A stretch of DNA of 30,000 bases from Penaeus vannamei (GCF_042767895.1 NC_091565.1:37728145-37758144); one strand, 5' to 3'. Positions 18,991-30,000 are shown, counted from the first letter of the stretch. Numbers and translations are program-made. The notes: generated by a model from the sequence alone, not told the origin.

Positions 18991-19620
18991 GTGATGCCAT
19001 TGCTATCATATCTAAATGTTGCACAATAAAAACGTGTATGTAGGTAACAACAGCCTGAAATGCATGGTCAGACACTTGTACCTGCAGCCGTGGTAAGCCC
19101 AGCTGCATTAGCATGATCGTGTGCGGCAGGGTCGTCCTGGGTACGATGTGTACAGGCAAGAACTATCAGAATCCTAGCTTTGCGCCACGGACTCCATCTC
19201 TGGCTGTATCGAGGACTGTCTGTCAAATTCTGCAGTCGCGCGTCTGTAACTGCGCCATGTTAATGAGTCCAAGCGAGGATTTATATTTGTGGAAATGTCT
19301 ACAGGTTGTCCTGCCGCGAGGATAGTTAGCATTGTAACGGGGATAGAGCCGAGAAAGCCAAGTGCATGTAATAATGGCGCGCTGGTGACGACCATTGTTT
19401 GTGGTGTGATGCACACGCGGTAACGAGAACATCTGTCTGCAGTTGACTGGAGGTATGGCCGGCGCCCGGGGGCAGGTTAGCAATCGTGATGGGACGCCCA
19501 ATAGAATGCCGAGCTGTTGTTCATTCCATGGCGACATTCCCTGACACTGAGCAGCAGGAGGCGCTTCACCCTCAAGCCACGCCGCCAGACAGGGTAGCGA
19601 CGTCCTAATGCTCATCTGTC
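18991..19620. other. Unique block with open minus-strand frames of unknown meaning
   Basis: A minus-strand frame from about 19478 to the stop near 19174 reads as about 100 mixed residues, with a hydrophobic segment APLLHALGFLGSIPVTMLTI. All three minus-strand frames are open over part of the region. No family is recognised, there is no clear start, and third-position bias is weak. It could be an old pseudogene, an unknown exon, or chance. Confidence 0.25.
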
Positions 19621-21500
19621 ATGATCCTGTGACTGTTTTTTTAATGAACGAAATGGGTTTCCACCCGGACGCGCAGATTTGAGTTTCGTACACATGACCT
19701 TGCTGAAGGTTCGATGTGTTCACACGTTTAGTTCCTCTGCGTGTATACATGTTCAACCTGCAAGGCTTTCGCGTGTGGTGACTATGCGAAATGTATGAAC
19801 AATGTATACGTAAAAAAAATCGAGCGAAGCGTATCCAGATCAGCTATTTTACCCGTGCAAAAACAAACACAAACTCCGCCGCCGCACGATATATATCTGC
19901 GGTGGCCCCACCTTCGTGCCGGATCGCCTCAAGCAGAAAACAAACATATGAGAGGCATAAGGTACACCAGGAAACGCGACTTCAGGCTGCGACGAAGACC
20001 ATCTCCGACGCATAACGCAGTGTTACCTTGCACTGTAACGCCGGCCAGTTGTTCACCCTACAAGCGTAACACCGAATCCCCGTAGAGCAGACAGCGCAGC
20101 GCGACATAGCGGGAACGAGCCGCCGCCGCCGCCGCCTGCGTGCGATGACCGAGTGGCAAGTGATGCGTGAATTACCTTCCCGCGCCGCTCCGTTATCGCT
20201 CTCCATATCGTCATTGCCTTATCAGCGCCGTGGTTGCAGGTTCGATCAATCAATATAAAAGTCGTGGGAAGTATTTATTCATCTTTGTAATTGACGACTC
20301 TCCGCGTTGTTCAGAAAAAAAAAATCAATCGTAAAAAACACTAACCTAACGGCCGTTACTATACACCAAGCAATAAGGGCGATTTGTCCCGTACCAATCA
20401 CTACCAAATAACCTCCCACTTACTCCTCCCCCTCCCCCCCCTATTCCAGGCGCTCTCCACAGGCACCCCAAAGATAACATTCCTCAACATCTATGCCTAA
20501 ACTACTGTTCATACGCTGTAGAAGCCCAAGTGACACCGACTTACCTGTCTGCACCTGACCACAACACTACCATGGCCACTTCTACTCCCACCTTATCAAT
20601 CGCAGCCACACGCTCACACTCCCCACTGATAATATAGATAACCCAATGTACAGATAAAGCCACAGTGATAAAGGGCTTCTCCTCATACACTGTCAGTCCG
20701 GGGAACTTTCAAGAAGCCTCTTTTCCGCGGGTAGATACGGCGCCCTCCTGTGTCACAGAGAACGCCTTCGGGAAGAAGAGTAAACAAATGTCCGAATCCC
20801 TCCCACGGCGATCTCGTTATTTCATTTGTTAATCCATTTTCTTAAAAATGTATACAAACCAGACTTTCCTTCAAGATTATGTCTCGTTCCGGCGTCTCTC
20901 TCATTACGGCCAAGGCTCTGGCAAGTTTGAAGGAGGTGAAGGTTGGGTGGAAGAAGGAAGTGCTCGCGAAAATTCCCCAGATAAGTAGGATTCCAGAGTT
21001 TCTAACCCATGGCTGGATATATACTTGAGGGCCAAAGGAATGAACTAAATTGAAAAACGAAATACACCCAAATCCAAACACATAAACACACACATCCACA
21101 CCAAAATGCGCATTCAAGATATTCATATACCCCCCCCCCTCTTCCCTGCCACACACACACACCTAAATAAACACACATTACTTCTGAATCCACTATTAGT
21201 GTTGATGCGCGGTTAGCACCAATCTCACCTTAATCCCGCATGACTAGGGTGGGTAACCTGCCGTTATCTCGACCTTACGACAATTCCAGACAGTACCCGT
21301 GCTAATAGGCCTATTGAGGAGAACCCGCCTCCTCTTTGTGTATGAGGTCACACAGACAAAGACGTTGGGAGGGCTCCTCGCGCCGCCCCTTCCTGGATTC
21401 CGGGGAATAATCAAAACAACCAAAATTTATTTGTCTCAGACGGCCGTAGGAATGCGGAGAGGGAGGGGTTGGAGGTTGGGAAGGAGGACACAAGAGAGGA
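19621..21500. other. Unique sequence, no confident gene
   Basis: Contains a GCC-repeat patch at about 20120-20137, a tRNA-like pair of motifs at 20146-20247, a C/A-rich block at about 20400-20640 and a CA-rich patch at about 21060-21180. No frame has convincing coding character. Confidence 0.4.
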
Positions 21501-21511
21501 GGGCGGTCAGT

Positions 21512-21600
21512 TAGAGAGAGCGGGAGAGAGGGAGGGAGGGAAGGAGAGAGGGAGAGAGGGAGGTGAAAGGGGGGGGGGAGTTGAGGGGGTGAGGGCAGGG
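21512..21600. repeat. GGGA/GA purine tract
   Basis: Short imperfect GAGGGAGG array with a G homopolymer at about 21571-21579. Confidence 0.85.
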
Positions 21601-22101
21601 CAGGACCTCCTGTAGAGTATGGCGGGGCAAAGTTCAGTAGGTTAAGTAGCGAGCGTTGTGTGAACGAACCTTCCCCACAGGTCGGGGGGCAGTTGGTTCC
21701 CTTCCACGGCGTTCCTCCGCACTCGGCGTCGCTGCATTCTTACTGCAACATGGCCGTGTCCAGCTGATCGCGCGGGACGCATTCCCCGACGCTGCGAATA
21801 GCACTGGGCCGAAACGGAGTCGCCGCTGATCTACCCGAAACCCGATTTGGGAGAACGATGAGAAATGTGGGTAAACACGGGGAAACAATTAGCCTCGGGC
21901 GGAGCGAACACCGGAGGAAGACTGGGTGGGAAAGGGGACAGGAGGAAGAGGGCGAGGAAGGGAGGGTATGGGGGAAGGGGGTGGGGGTTGAGGTGAATGG
22001 TGGGGGCAAAAAAAGGGAGGGAAACAATGTGTACAAAATGTGAACGAAGTTTAGGGAAGGACAAGTCTAAATGTCGTGTGTATTTACCTACCCCTCTATT
22101 T

Positions 22102-22202
<101 letters not shown>

Positions 22203-22339
22203 GAAGAAAGCGGGAGCCAGAGAAGGAGAAAGGCAGAAAGGAAGGTTAGAGTGTGGAGGTAGTAGTGTAGTAGTGTAGAGGGGCAGAGGGAGAAAGGGGG
22301 GGGGAGGGAGGGGAGGGCTAGGTGAGAGAGAGATAGACA

Positions 22340-23860
22340 TCCCTGCCACAGGCCGAGCCAGCGTTGCCGACTAGGGTATATTGGCTACATTTCACCATAA
22401 ATTCTAGAATCTATTTTGGTGTCTGCTTATATGAGATTGAACTAAATTATGTTCAACACATTTTCCAACTCTCTCGGAATGTTTATTTATGGAAAGGAGA
22501 GCGAGAATTCCATAATCGGAACATTTACGAACCTCCGAACACATTCCAGACATGATTGACAGTAACTATACGGTAGACTTTCTATCAGTTACTTAACACA
22601 TTCTTCGGTTGACAGAAAGAGTTGCATCACACACAAGAGGCGGATCAGCTCTTAAGACCCTGCATACACACCGGATAATCGCATAAGGGAAGGGAGGAAC
22701 GCGCATGCGGCAACACTGTAGGAGGAAGCGAAGTACAGAGAGAGAGAGAGCGATCAACTTTCGTCATATACCACGCCAGGGATGCCAACTTACGGTCTGT
22801 CAGGCGCTATCGCCAATCGCCGAGGCCAATTCATGACATTCTTTCGTTCTTGTGGCGATGGTTACACGTCGGGATGAAGCCATGTGCCCGAAGACAGGAG
22901 AGCAGACGGACTACGGGAACAACAATCAATATGACGAAATGTAGGCCTATTTCAGTGGCTCATCCTCCATCACTCTTTTTTTTTTTTTTTTACTCTCTCG
23001 TGGCCCTCAGGTTCACAGAATCCTTCTCTCGTTTTCCAGTTACTCGGGACTAAATATAGATTCACAAGAGAAGAGAAGTTAGTTGACTATTTCCACCAAT
23101 AAAATGACTTTTGAGTATTGACGTTGCCTGAGCGTATCGTCACAGGATATGGGAAGTGATTAGATCTCCTCATTTCACTTCGGCGAGCTCCGCTTCTTCA
23201 CATCCTCAGTTCACTTTATTTCCATCGTGTTAATTCATGTCGACAGTTTGGAAATTCGGACTTTATTATTACCAGTATTCGACATTTTTAGACACTTCTA
23301 GATACTCCGGTTACCAACAAAAGCCGAACATACCTCCCTGCACATACTAAAAAGGAACTATATGATAAATCTATCATTTTAAAGAGCCTTTTCCTCATGG
23401 AAGTACCTACCGTACAACCGCCCACAAAACCCCCCTTAATTCCACCATTTCCACGCGCCTCCATGCCCCCTCCCCCCCCCCAATCCGAACATCCATGCCC
23501 CCTCCCCCAATCCGAACATCCATTGCTTTCTCCTCAGCATTCCCAAACATTTACTAATTTGTCCGCCGAAGGAGCTGGCCGCTCTCCCTTGCGCCTTACC
23601 TTACAAGAGCGAGCTAGCACACACACACACACACACACGCACGCTCTCACACCTGCTTTACAATTCAAATTCTTTCCCACAAGATCCCTCTCTAGATATT
23701 AAACAGGTATGCCCCTCCCACCTCTCCTCCTCCTTCCCCCTCTCCCCCCCCCACACCCCCACCCAGTGAACCAGACACCCCAGCGCGCGCGAACCCTTAC
23801 TTCCCCACCACCGATGAAATCCTAGCCTGTACATGTAGCGACATTCCTTTCGGTGGATCT
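22340..23860. other. Unique sequence with promoter-type motifs, no confident gene
   Basis: Carries an NRF1-like motif next to GGCAACACTG at 22700-22718. It also has a T run at about 22977-22991, a C-rich patch with a duplicated AATCCGAACATCCAT at about 23485-23525, and an AC array at about 23619-23638. Frames here are short or compositionally biased. Confidence 0.4.
22700..22718 (+). promoter_or_regulatory. NRF1-like motif joined to GGCAACACTG
   Basis: CGCGCATGCGGC matches the NRF1 consensus except for one base. It runs directly into GGCAACACTG, an element repeated at two other sites in the window. The combination is typical of housekeeping-type promoters, but no transcript start is known here. 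Confidence 0.3.
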
Positions 23861-23873
23861 CGCGGACAGGATA

Positions 23874-24165
23874 GGAGGAGGAGGAGGAGGAGGAGGAGGT
23901 GGTGGAGGAGGTGGTGGAGGTAGTGGAGGAGAAGGGGTAGGAGTAGGAGGAGGTGGAGGAGGATGAGGTGGAGGGGGTGTAGGAGAAGAAGGAGTAGGAG
24001 GGGGAGGAGTAGGAGGTGGAGGGGGGTAAGGAGTGGAGGGTGTAAAAGGAGGAGGGGGTGCAGGATGGGGAGGAGATAAGGAGGGAAGGGTGTAGGAGGA
24101 GGAGGAGGAGGAGGAGAAGGATAAGTAAGAGAGGGTATAAGGGGAGGAGGAGGAGAAAGAGGAGG
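23874..24165. repeat. (GGA)n / GGT-GGA imperfect tract
   Basis: Begins with about eight clean GGA units, then mixes GGT, GGAGTA and GGGGG to about 24165. The Ser/Pro/Leu-rich minus-strand frame across it is an artefact of repeat composition. Confidence 0.92.
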
Positions 24166-24402
24166 CCGGTGCTGTATCCTTTACCTTTTTTTTTTAGAGA
24201 GAGGGGGGGAAGGGGAGGGGGAGGGGAGAAGGGGGCGGAGGTTAGCTCATGTCCTGCACACAACAGGGTTTTACCGCGAACGATTATGGCTGTGTTCTAA
24301 GGCGGGTGTTTAGTCTGCAGCGCATATCGGTTTCATATCTCACGCAATCCCATGGGACAAAAAGGACAAAGGATACCCACATGCATACATAACACAACGC
24401 GC

Positions 24403-24403
<1 letters not shown>

Positions 24404-24494
<91 letters not shown>
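24404..24494. repeat. (AT)n microsatellite, about 45 units
   Basis: 91 bp of uninterrupted alternating TA, followed by a TATATTATA variant stretch to about 24540. Confidence 0.97.
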
Positions 24495-24498
<4 letters not shown>

Positions 24499-24540
24499 CA
24501 TATATTATATATTATATATATCATATATTATATATTATAT

Positions 24541-24611
24541 GTATGTGCATGTGTATGTGTATGTGTATGTATGTGTGTTTATACATATATATGTATATGT
24601 ATATATGTATA

Positions 24612-24694
<83 letters not shown>

Positions 24695-24790
24695 TGTATA
24701 CATATACACACTCACTCACTCACACAAACACACTCATTCATTCACACACACACACATGCACACGTATATAGGTATACCCCTCCGGACACA
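24541..24790. repeat. Compound TATG / AT / CACT repeat
   Basis: TATGTGTATG units, an interrupted AT array at about 24613-24690, then CACTCACTCACACA-type sequence. Alternating purine-pyrimidine nearly throughout. Confidence 0.9.
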
Positions 24791-24952
24791 TGTGTGTATT
24801 TCTGATGGCGTGCATCAACATCTCCTTTTCTCCCTCTAGAGATAAGGATCTCCGTGCCAGCCGCCTAATCACACAATCACGCGGACGACATCAATGCGTG
24901 CGCGGCGGCGAGAGCGACCGTGCTTTAACCGGCGACTCCTCTTCGCGATCAG

Positions 24953-25072
24953 TAACACAATCTACAACAGCCCCGTCAACAGCCTCAGCATTTCTCCCGA
25001 CCGCAGTGCGATTCGCGGCCGCAGGACTGTTACCAACTACGACCGCAACTACTTCTTCAGCCGCGAGCCGTG
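24953..25072 (+). CDS. Candidate coding exon of an unidentified plus-strand gene
   Basis: In the frame starting at 24954, 34 of 39 codons end in a pyrimidine and 28 end in C (AAC, TAC, AGC, CGC, TTC and so on), far stronger than anywhere else in the upstream 20 kb. The peptide is balanced (NTIYNSPVNSLSISPDRS, then TVTNYDRNYFFSREP). Possible splice edges are cgcgatcag|T and CCGTG|gtatgc; a stronger acceptor-like site (ttctccctctag) lies at 24838, though the frame is closed soon after it. Unspliced, the frame is open from ATG 24894 to TAA 25112. The complementary frame would be Ala/Val/Asp/Gly-rich and less protein-like. No family recognised. Confidence 0.35.
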
Positions 25073-26410
25073 GTATGCAACCCACTCGTCAACTGAACAA
25101 TCAAGAATTTAACCTGCTGCGCGGAGCACTTACTTAACACTGGCCGGGCTAATGGTTTGATGAATAGTGGGATTGCGGAGCCAGCCCGTCCAAACACTGG
25201 CTGCCCGATGCACTCTTGCCTCTCCTCCTCCTCCTCCTTTCCCTCATCTTCCATTTCCTCCTCCTTCTACCCCCTTATCTTTCCTCCTCCTCCTCTTGAG
25301 AGGCGAAAAGAACAGCGCTTTGCCTCGCTCTCTGTCTGTGTGTCTCTCGGTGAAAAAAGGAAGGGGGAATCTCTGTGTACTTTCACTGACGCTCACACTC
25401 GCAAGTACACGTATGCATTTATGTTGCTGTGGAGTCTAGGCCATCAGTCTCCTATGAACATTGAAAAAAGGACAAAAAACATATTAGGCTGTTCTAGCAG
25501 CTGAGTGGATTCATTGGGTAATAGACACGTTGGTACAGACAACCTCAATTAAGGAAATCTTATTAGCTGTCAAAGTCTCTCATGACAGAACGGATAAGAC
25601 GAGTTGACGCAGTGATGAACCACTGGTCTCCAGGCTTGTCAGTCAAGTCTAGAGTTGATAGCCAGTAAATCATTGGATAGTAACACAAACAAACGAGAGT
25701 CTCTGCGCGTGCCATATTGTTTCGCGCCCTCCCCGTCGCGTTTTCTCCCGATCAGAGTTAAGCTGCCTCGCATTCCGACGCTCAATTGTTCCTAATTGTT
25801 GCATACGCTGGAGGAAGACCCTCTCGCAGTCTGCATTCGGTCTCCGGGGGTAAGAAAACGAAGTCGAATCGGGAAATGGAGGTGCAATGAACGCAACAAT
25901 GCAGCATCGGTGGGCAGCTCGGCGATTAGATCAAAACCTGTTCTGGGTGGCGGGCCGTCCCGACACTTTCCTCGGATTGTTTTGTGCTGGTCGGGTTTAT
26001 CATCAGTTTACTCCCATGTAGTTTTAGTTGCGTTCAAATACAATTAACGCTGTGGTCGGGTGATTCAGCAAGAGCGCTCTGCCAAAGTAAAAGACAGAAA
26101 CAAACTGGAGCTGTAAAGCGAAGTGTTAATAAGGGATAAATGCTGGTGACAGCTCGAAAAAATATGGCCTCTCTAAATTACCTTCTTATTGATTGTATTC
26201 CGAGTCTCTTAAAGCGAAATAATTTACAGTCAATTAGCCAAAGCAGTCTTCTCGGCTACACCCTGACTCTCATAACAATTGCGGGTGGCGAGGCAATGCA
26301 CGGAGACAAATTACTATAGCACCATGGAGTTGACATTTGGCTATTTTCCTCTCTTTTGTCGTCATCTGTACGCATGGCGTGTCACTTGTTTCTCCGACGA
26401 GGCGCCAATA

Positions 26411-26422
26411 TTTCGCGCCAAA
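26411..26422. promoter_or_regulatory. E2F-type site TTTCGCGCCAAA
   Basis: A two-sided E2F/DP consensus (TTTSGCGC on each strand). Related sites lie about 690 bp before it and 630 bp after it. Confidence 0.35.
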
Positions 26423-27168
26423 TGTAAAAATATGCCGCGCATCATGCCAAGTCCGTGGAGATGAGGAGGGCGACGGGCCAGTAAGTTGCCGCCACACAGG
26501 AGATTTTCTACCTCTCAGCTGCTCTCAAAACAGATGGCGGTGGAATGCTTATTTAATTATTTTTGTCTCCCTCTGCGTTTCCTTTCACTCGAGAAAAGAA
26601 ACGTGCAGAAACTCCCCTTCGACTTATTCGAGCAGTTATTGGACAAGCCGCGAGACATGGGCAGATTGGGAGACGAAAACAAAAATCGTCAGGAAAATAA
26701 CGAAAATAGAAATGAACATTCCACAACACCACCGCCAAAACTCTTCACCCTTACTGTGTCTCAGGCCATCGGGCAAAACCTGGTAACCCCGTCTCAGTCC
26801 TACCAGCTACGGGGTCATATCTTCGCCCCGATACAAGCCCTTTGAACACACCAAAGATTATATAAATACACTCACAGGCGTAGGATGATATACTGAATAC
26901 GCTGTAGGATAAACAATGAATAATCTCCATTCAAAATGATACGAGTTTCAGAAAATTTAAAGGGCTAAGGCACAGAATATCGCCTGATTCGTGTGTGTTT
27001 ATCTGTATATATGAGTAGTTGGTAACACTTGGGTCGCATAGTTTTGGCGCGGTGAAGCTATCTGGCCCGAACGCTGGGTTAGGGACAAGACACATTCACA
27101 GTGTTCAGGGCCATTTTCACACTTGTACACGCCGCGTCCACTTGTTTATCCAACTGTTGGCTCTTCTG

Positions 27169-27210
27169 ATTGGAAGATATTTCATTCGAAGGACGATTAG
27201 CGTTGATTGG
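27169..27210 (-). promoter_or_regulatory. Pair of inverted CCAAT boxes
   Basis: ATTGG occurs at 27169-27173 and at 27206-27210, 37 bp apart, in the context TTGATTGGTCA. Paired CCAAT boxes at about this spacing are usual for NF-Y promoters. Confidence 0.25.
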
Positions 27211-27749
27211 TCACTTTATTTTGAGGATGGCGAGCGATATAGTGGCTCTTGCGCCGAGCTCTCCTCTAGCCTCTCCCCTTCTCCGCCGAGAGTTTCATCA
27301 ATCAATCGCGGATAATTCAATAGTTACAGACTGTCGGGGAGAGTTTAGTAGAACGTATCTATTAGCGTACTGTACTCGCGTGTCAAGAATATTAGAAAAG
27401 ACGTTTCTTTCCACCTTCTCTCCCGTCTGTTAGAAAACCAAAAGGAACCATCAAATTAGTAAAGCCCATTAGATATTATTTTTTTTCTTACAAATTTTAC
27501 GAAGGCTGTGGCTATTACCCGGCCATCTAGACTCGATAATAAACCAGCGAATCATTAATATCATCTAAAACATCTACTCTTCGCTGCATATTTAGAAAAA
27601 AAAAATATATATATAAGAGAATCTAAACGTCATGAACATTCTCAGTCCCTTGGCAACACTGGCATCAATATAGGCAAGTTGAGGCAGGGATCTACTTGTG
27701 TTTCCACCAAATATAGACAGCCGCTGAGGAGGAGGAGGCGAGGGGGAGG

Positions 27750-27962
27750 AGAAGGAGAAGGAAGGGGGGAGAGAGGGGAGAAGGAAGGGGGGGGGAGAGG
27801 GGAGAGGGAAGGGGGGGAGAGAGGGGAGAAGGAAGGGGGGGAGAGAGGGGAGAAGGAAGGGGGGGGAGAGAGGGGAGAAGGAAGGGGGGGGGGAGAGGGG
27901 GAAGGAAGGGGGAGTGAGGAGGGAGGAAGAGGGGGAGTGAGGAGGGAGGAAGAGGGGGAGGA
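27750..27962. repeat. G-rich minisatellite, about 25-bp unit then 23-bp unit
   Basis: About six copies of a GAGAGAGGGGAGAAGGAAGGGGGG-type unit (27750-27910), then two copies of a unit containing GTGAGGAGGGAGGAAGAGGG (27911-27960). Purine-only apart from two T, with G runs of up to ten. Confidence 0.92.
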
Positions 27963-27999
27963 ACTGGCGGCCAGGTGAGGGAGAGATATGGACGGCCAG

Positions 28000-28125
28000 A
28001 CGGAGGGGAGGTGAGTGAAGGGAGTGGGTAATGATGGAGACACAGGGGAGAGGGGAGTGGGAGGGAAGGGACGAAGGGAGAAGGAGGGGGGAAGAGGAGA
28101 GGAGAGACGAAGAGAGGATGGTGAA
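28000..28125. repeat. Degenerate G/A-rich tract
   Basis: GGGAGAGG and GGAGAGGAG units continue the purine bias after the minisatellite without a clear period. Confidence 0.75.
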
Positions 28126-28356
28126 AGAAGATCTGTTTTCATTTTCTTTTTTTTAAGTGGGAGGGTAGCTGCACTAGCTGGTGCTAGTTGTTGTAAAAGA
28201 CGAAACAAAGAGAAAAGAGACAAAAGGAATGTAAAGGAGGGGGAAGAATAGGTAAAAGAGAAGAAAGAAAATAAGAAAAAACGAGGGTCTTTGGGAGAAA
28301 AAACTATCGAGAGAGAATATACCACAGGACAGACAACCAGACAGACAAAGAGAGAA

Positions 28357-28459
<103 letters not shown>

Positions 28460-30000
28460 AGAGAGAAAAAAATAAACGCACCGGGAGAAACAGAAATAGA
28501 AACAAAATAAACAAAAAAAAAAAAAGCGAATTTTTAAACACCCTGAGCCGTATCCCCCTCGGCCACACCCTCCTCTAGTGGTCGCCGTAAAATTCAACGC
28601 AGTGGGCGTGAACCTGAGGCGTGTGGCGCCCATCACTCGCCGACTTGCTGAGAGCTCTTGGCCGAGTATTTTATCAGCTATTATCCCTCCGCGAACATTT
28701 GCCAAATATATATTTACTTGTTGAGCTGCGCTAATGCAACCAAATATACCCTGGCTGATTAAGTTTTATTGCAGAGTTAGATTTCTGGAGTAAAAAGGGG
28801 TTTTATAATATGTTACGTAGTTCGGATTGGACATAATTATATTATTTGTGTTTCTGTGTTACCGAGTGCATAATCTGTAAAAATGTTTTCTTACTTTGTA
28901 AAATGAGATTTGTCGTATTTAACATCCGTCGCATCCTCTCAAAACAAAAGTACAATTTCTCTCAGCTTAAAGAATACATCCAACTTGAAGACCGAACATT
29001 TAAAGAAGACGTGTTATTTCGAAAGTCCCCGAAAATATACATGTATCAAAACATATTTTTGAACGGACAACAACCCGGGAAAAAGGGGGGGGGGGAAGTA
29101 TAACTCCGCTACTCCCGCTATTTGGTGTTATATAATGGAACGAAATCTCTTAATTGTGCGACTTAAAAATTTGTCAACAAGCGGCGAACGTGACACATGT
29201 GAAGTCGACGGTTCCACGCGCTCGTCTACAGGACGATGATGATGGTCAGAAAAAAGGAACAAAATGCCAAGGAGAAATGGAGAAAGAGAGAAAAGAAAGA
29301 GCGAGGGGGAGGGGAGGGGAGTAAAGCAAGGGAGGGGACATAGTTAACTTTTGGTACCAGTCTTCCCGGGTTAAGAGGAATTACTGCCATGGCGGGATGA
29401 TAGTAAGAAGATTCCCGGACAGCTAATGCCCACTCGTAAATCCAAGAAGCTTAAATACTAAATAACCACATAACGCACAAAAAAGAGAGAAAAATAAAGA
29501 GAGAAAAAGAAAAGGAAAAAAAATGTAACCAAACCGACCCCAGAAGGAAAGTAAAGTGAATCAAACCCTGACGTCCGGCGTTAGTTGTGCGCATCCCATC
29601 TGTCATTTGTCTTCTCTCTCGACACCTTCATTTTCCCGCGCGCGCGATATATGAATGTTGACAGGTGCTTAACAGTGTTGCCAGATATTACTTTCTCACA
29701 GCGTTTTTTTTCACTAGGCGCTGGGCATACGGATGAAAGACAACAATAACATAAAAATTAATAAATAACGAAAAGACGCAACCAAAACAAACCATCCGCC
29801 AAACGAATCTCGGGTATATAACTTTTGATTTATTGGCGTGTTGTATTTTAATCGCGACGTGGAAGGTATGTGTGAGGGAGGAGCATTTTGACGCTGACAA
29901 GATGGCATGTTTCTCGCGGGGGAAAAATGTCGACTGCTCAAGTTAGCTGCGTGTTCGTGCAACGCGGTGACGACTGACGGGACAATGTCGAGACGGGAGA
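28460..30000. other. Unique sequence at the right edge, promoter-type motifs, no confident coding exon
   Basis: AT-rich to about 29100, then CpG-rich near 29600-29660. TTTTCCCGCG (29631-29640) lies about 40 bp from CAGTGTTGCCA (29673-29683). No frame resembles the ZMIZ N-terminal domain. A 5' non-coding exon or promoter is possible but not shown. Confidence 0.35.
29631..29683 (-). promoter_or_regulatory. E2F-like site with TGGCAACACTG element
   Basis: TTTTCCCGCG and, on the minus strand, TGGCAACACTG lie within about 50 bp in a CpG-dense patch that includes CGCGCGCGCG. The second element points along the ZMIZ direction of transcription. Confidence 0.3.

Larger units (their letters stand above)
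25141..27600. other. Unique CpG-rich region with E2F-like and CCAAT motifs
   Basis: About 2.4 kb with little repeat (a short TCC-rich patch at 25220-25295). No convincing gene. TTTCGCGCC-type sites at 25720, 26411 and 27042 and two ATTGG boxes at 27169 and 27206 make parts of it promoter-like. Confidence 0.35.

Noticed and set aside
20440..20640. Weak resemblance of a plus-strand translation (STGTPKITFLNIYA) to a LINE endonuclease start
   Set aside because: Stops follow at once, no catalytic motifs appear downstream, and the block is C/A-biased.
23658..24263. 201-codon minus-strand frame rich in Ser, Leu and Pro
   Set aside because: Produced by the GGA/GGT repeat at 23874-24165; no coding character outside it.
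26337..26845. Overlapping 119- and 149-codon plus-strand frames
   Set aside because: No domain, no codon bias and no homologous feel. Probably chance frames in balanced-composition DNA.
29688..29962. Minus-strand frames at the right edge as a possible first ZMIZ coding exon
   Set aside because: The peptides do not resemble the conserved N-terminal ZMIZ domain and no donor site in the right phase is evident.

Overview
The window looks like genomic DNA of an invertebrate animal, most plausibly a decapod crustacean such as a penaeid shrimp. The reasons are spliced GT-AG exons, a clearly metazoan transcription cofactor gene, and a very heavy load of simple repeats (GA, GT, AT and GGA arrays, one GA array near 390 bp). 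The species assignment is inference; the gene assignment is not in doubt.

One gene is firmly supported. On the minus strand, twelve consecutive coding exons from 10180 down to 2726 encode the C-terminal 1005 residues of a ZMIZ-family protein (vertebrate ZMIZ1/ZMIZ2, Drosophila tonalli). These are SP-RING (MIZ) zinc-finger, PIAS-like coactivators. The exons join in phase throughout and give, in order: Met/Asn/Gln-rich low-complexity segments, a Pro-rich linker, the conserved block before the finger, the SP-RING itself (across exons 5243-5577 and 4842-5134), a Ser/Thr-rich tail with a His-Thr-Pro repeat, and an acidic C-terminal activation-type motif. Below 2726 lies AT-rich sequence that should hold the 3' UTR. 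The N-terminal coding exons are not in the window, so they must lie upstream of position 30000.

Region by region: 1-2725 is 3' UTR and downstream sequence. 2726-10180 is the exon cluster, with eleven introns of 108-1497 bp; two of them are inflated by CT (transcript sense) and AC arrays. 10181-30000 holds no recognisable ZMIZ coding exon and is probably a long 5' intron and/or upstream flank. It is CpG-rich and dominated by purine or pyrimidine tracts, minisatellites and microsatellites, with some unique stretches between.

Within the upstream part, a few places stand out. A 120-bp plus-strand block near 25.0 kb has striking NNC/NNT codon periodicity and splice-like edges. E2F-, NRF1-, CCAAT- and TGGCAACACTG-type promoter motifs occur between 22.7 and 29.7 kb. 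A roughly 23-bp minisatellite near 17.2 kb repeats a splice-acceptor-like motif. CpG content rises sharply at about 10.5 kb, just upstream of the exon cluster. I found no virus, CRISPR array, rRNA or convincing intact tRNA.
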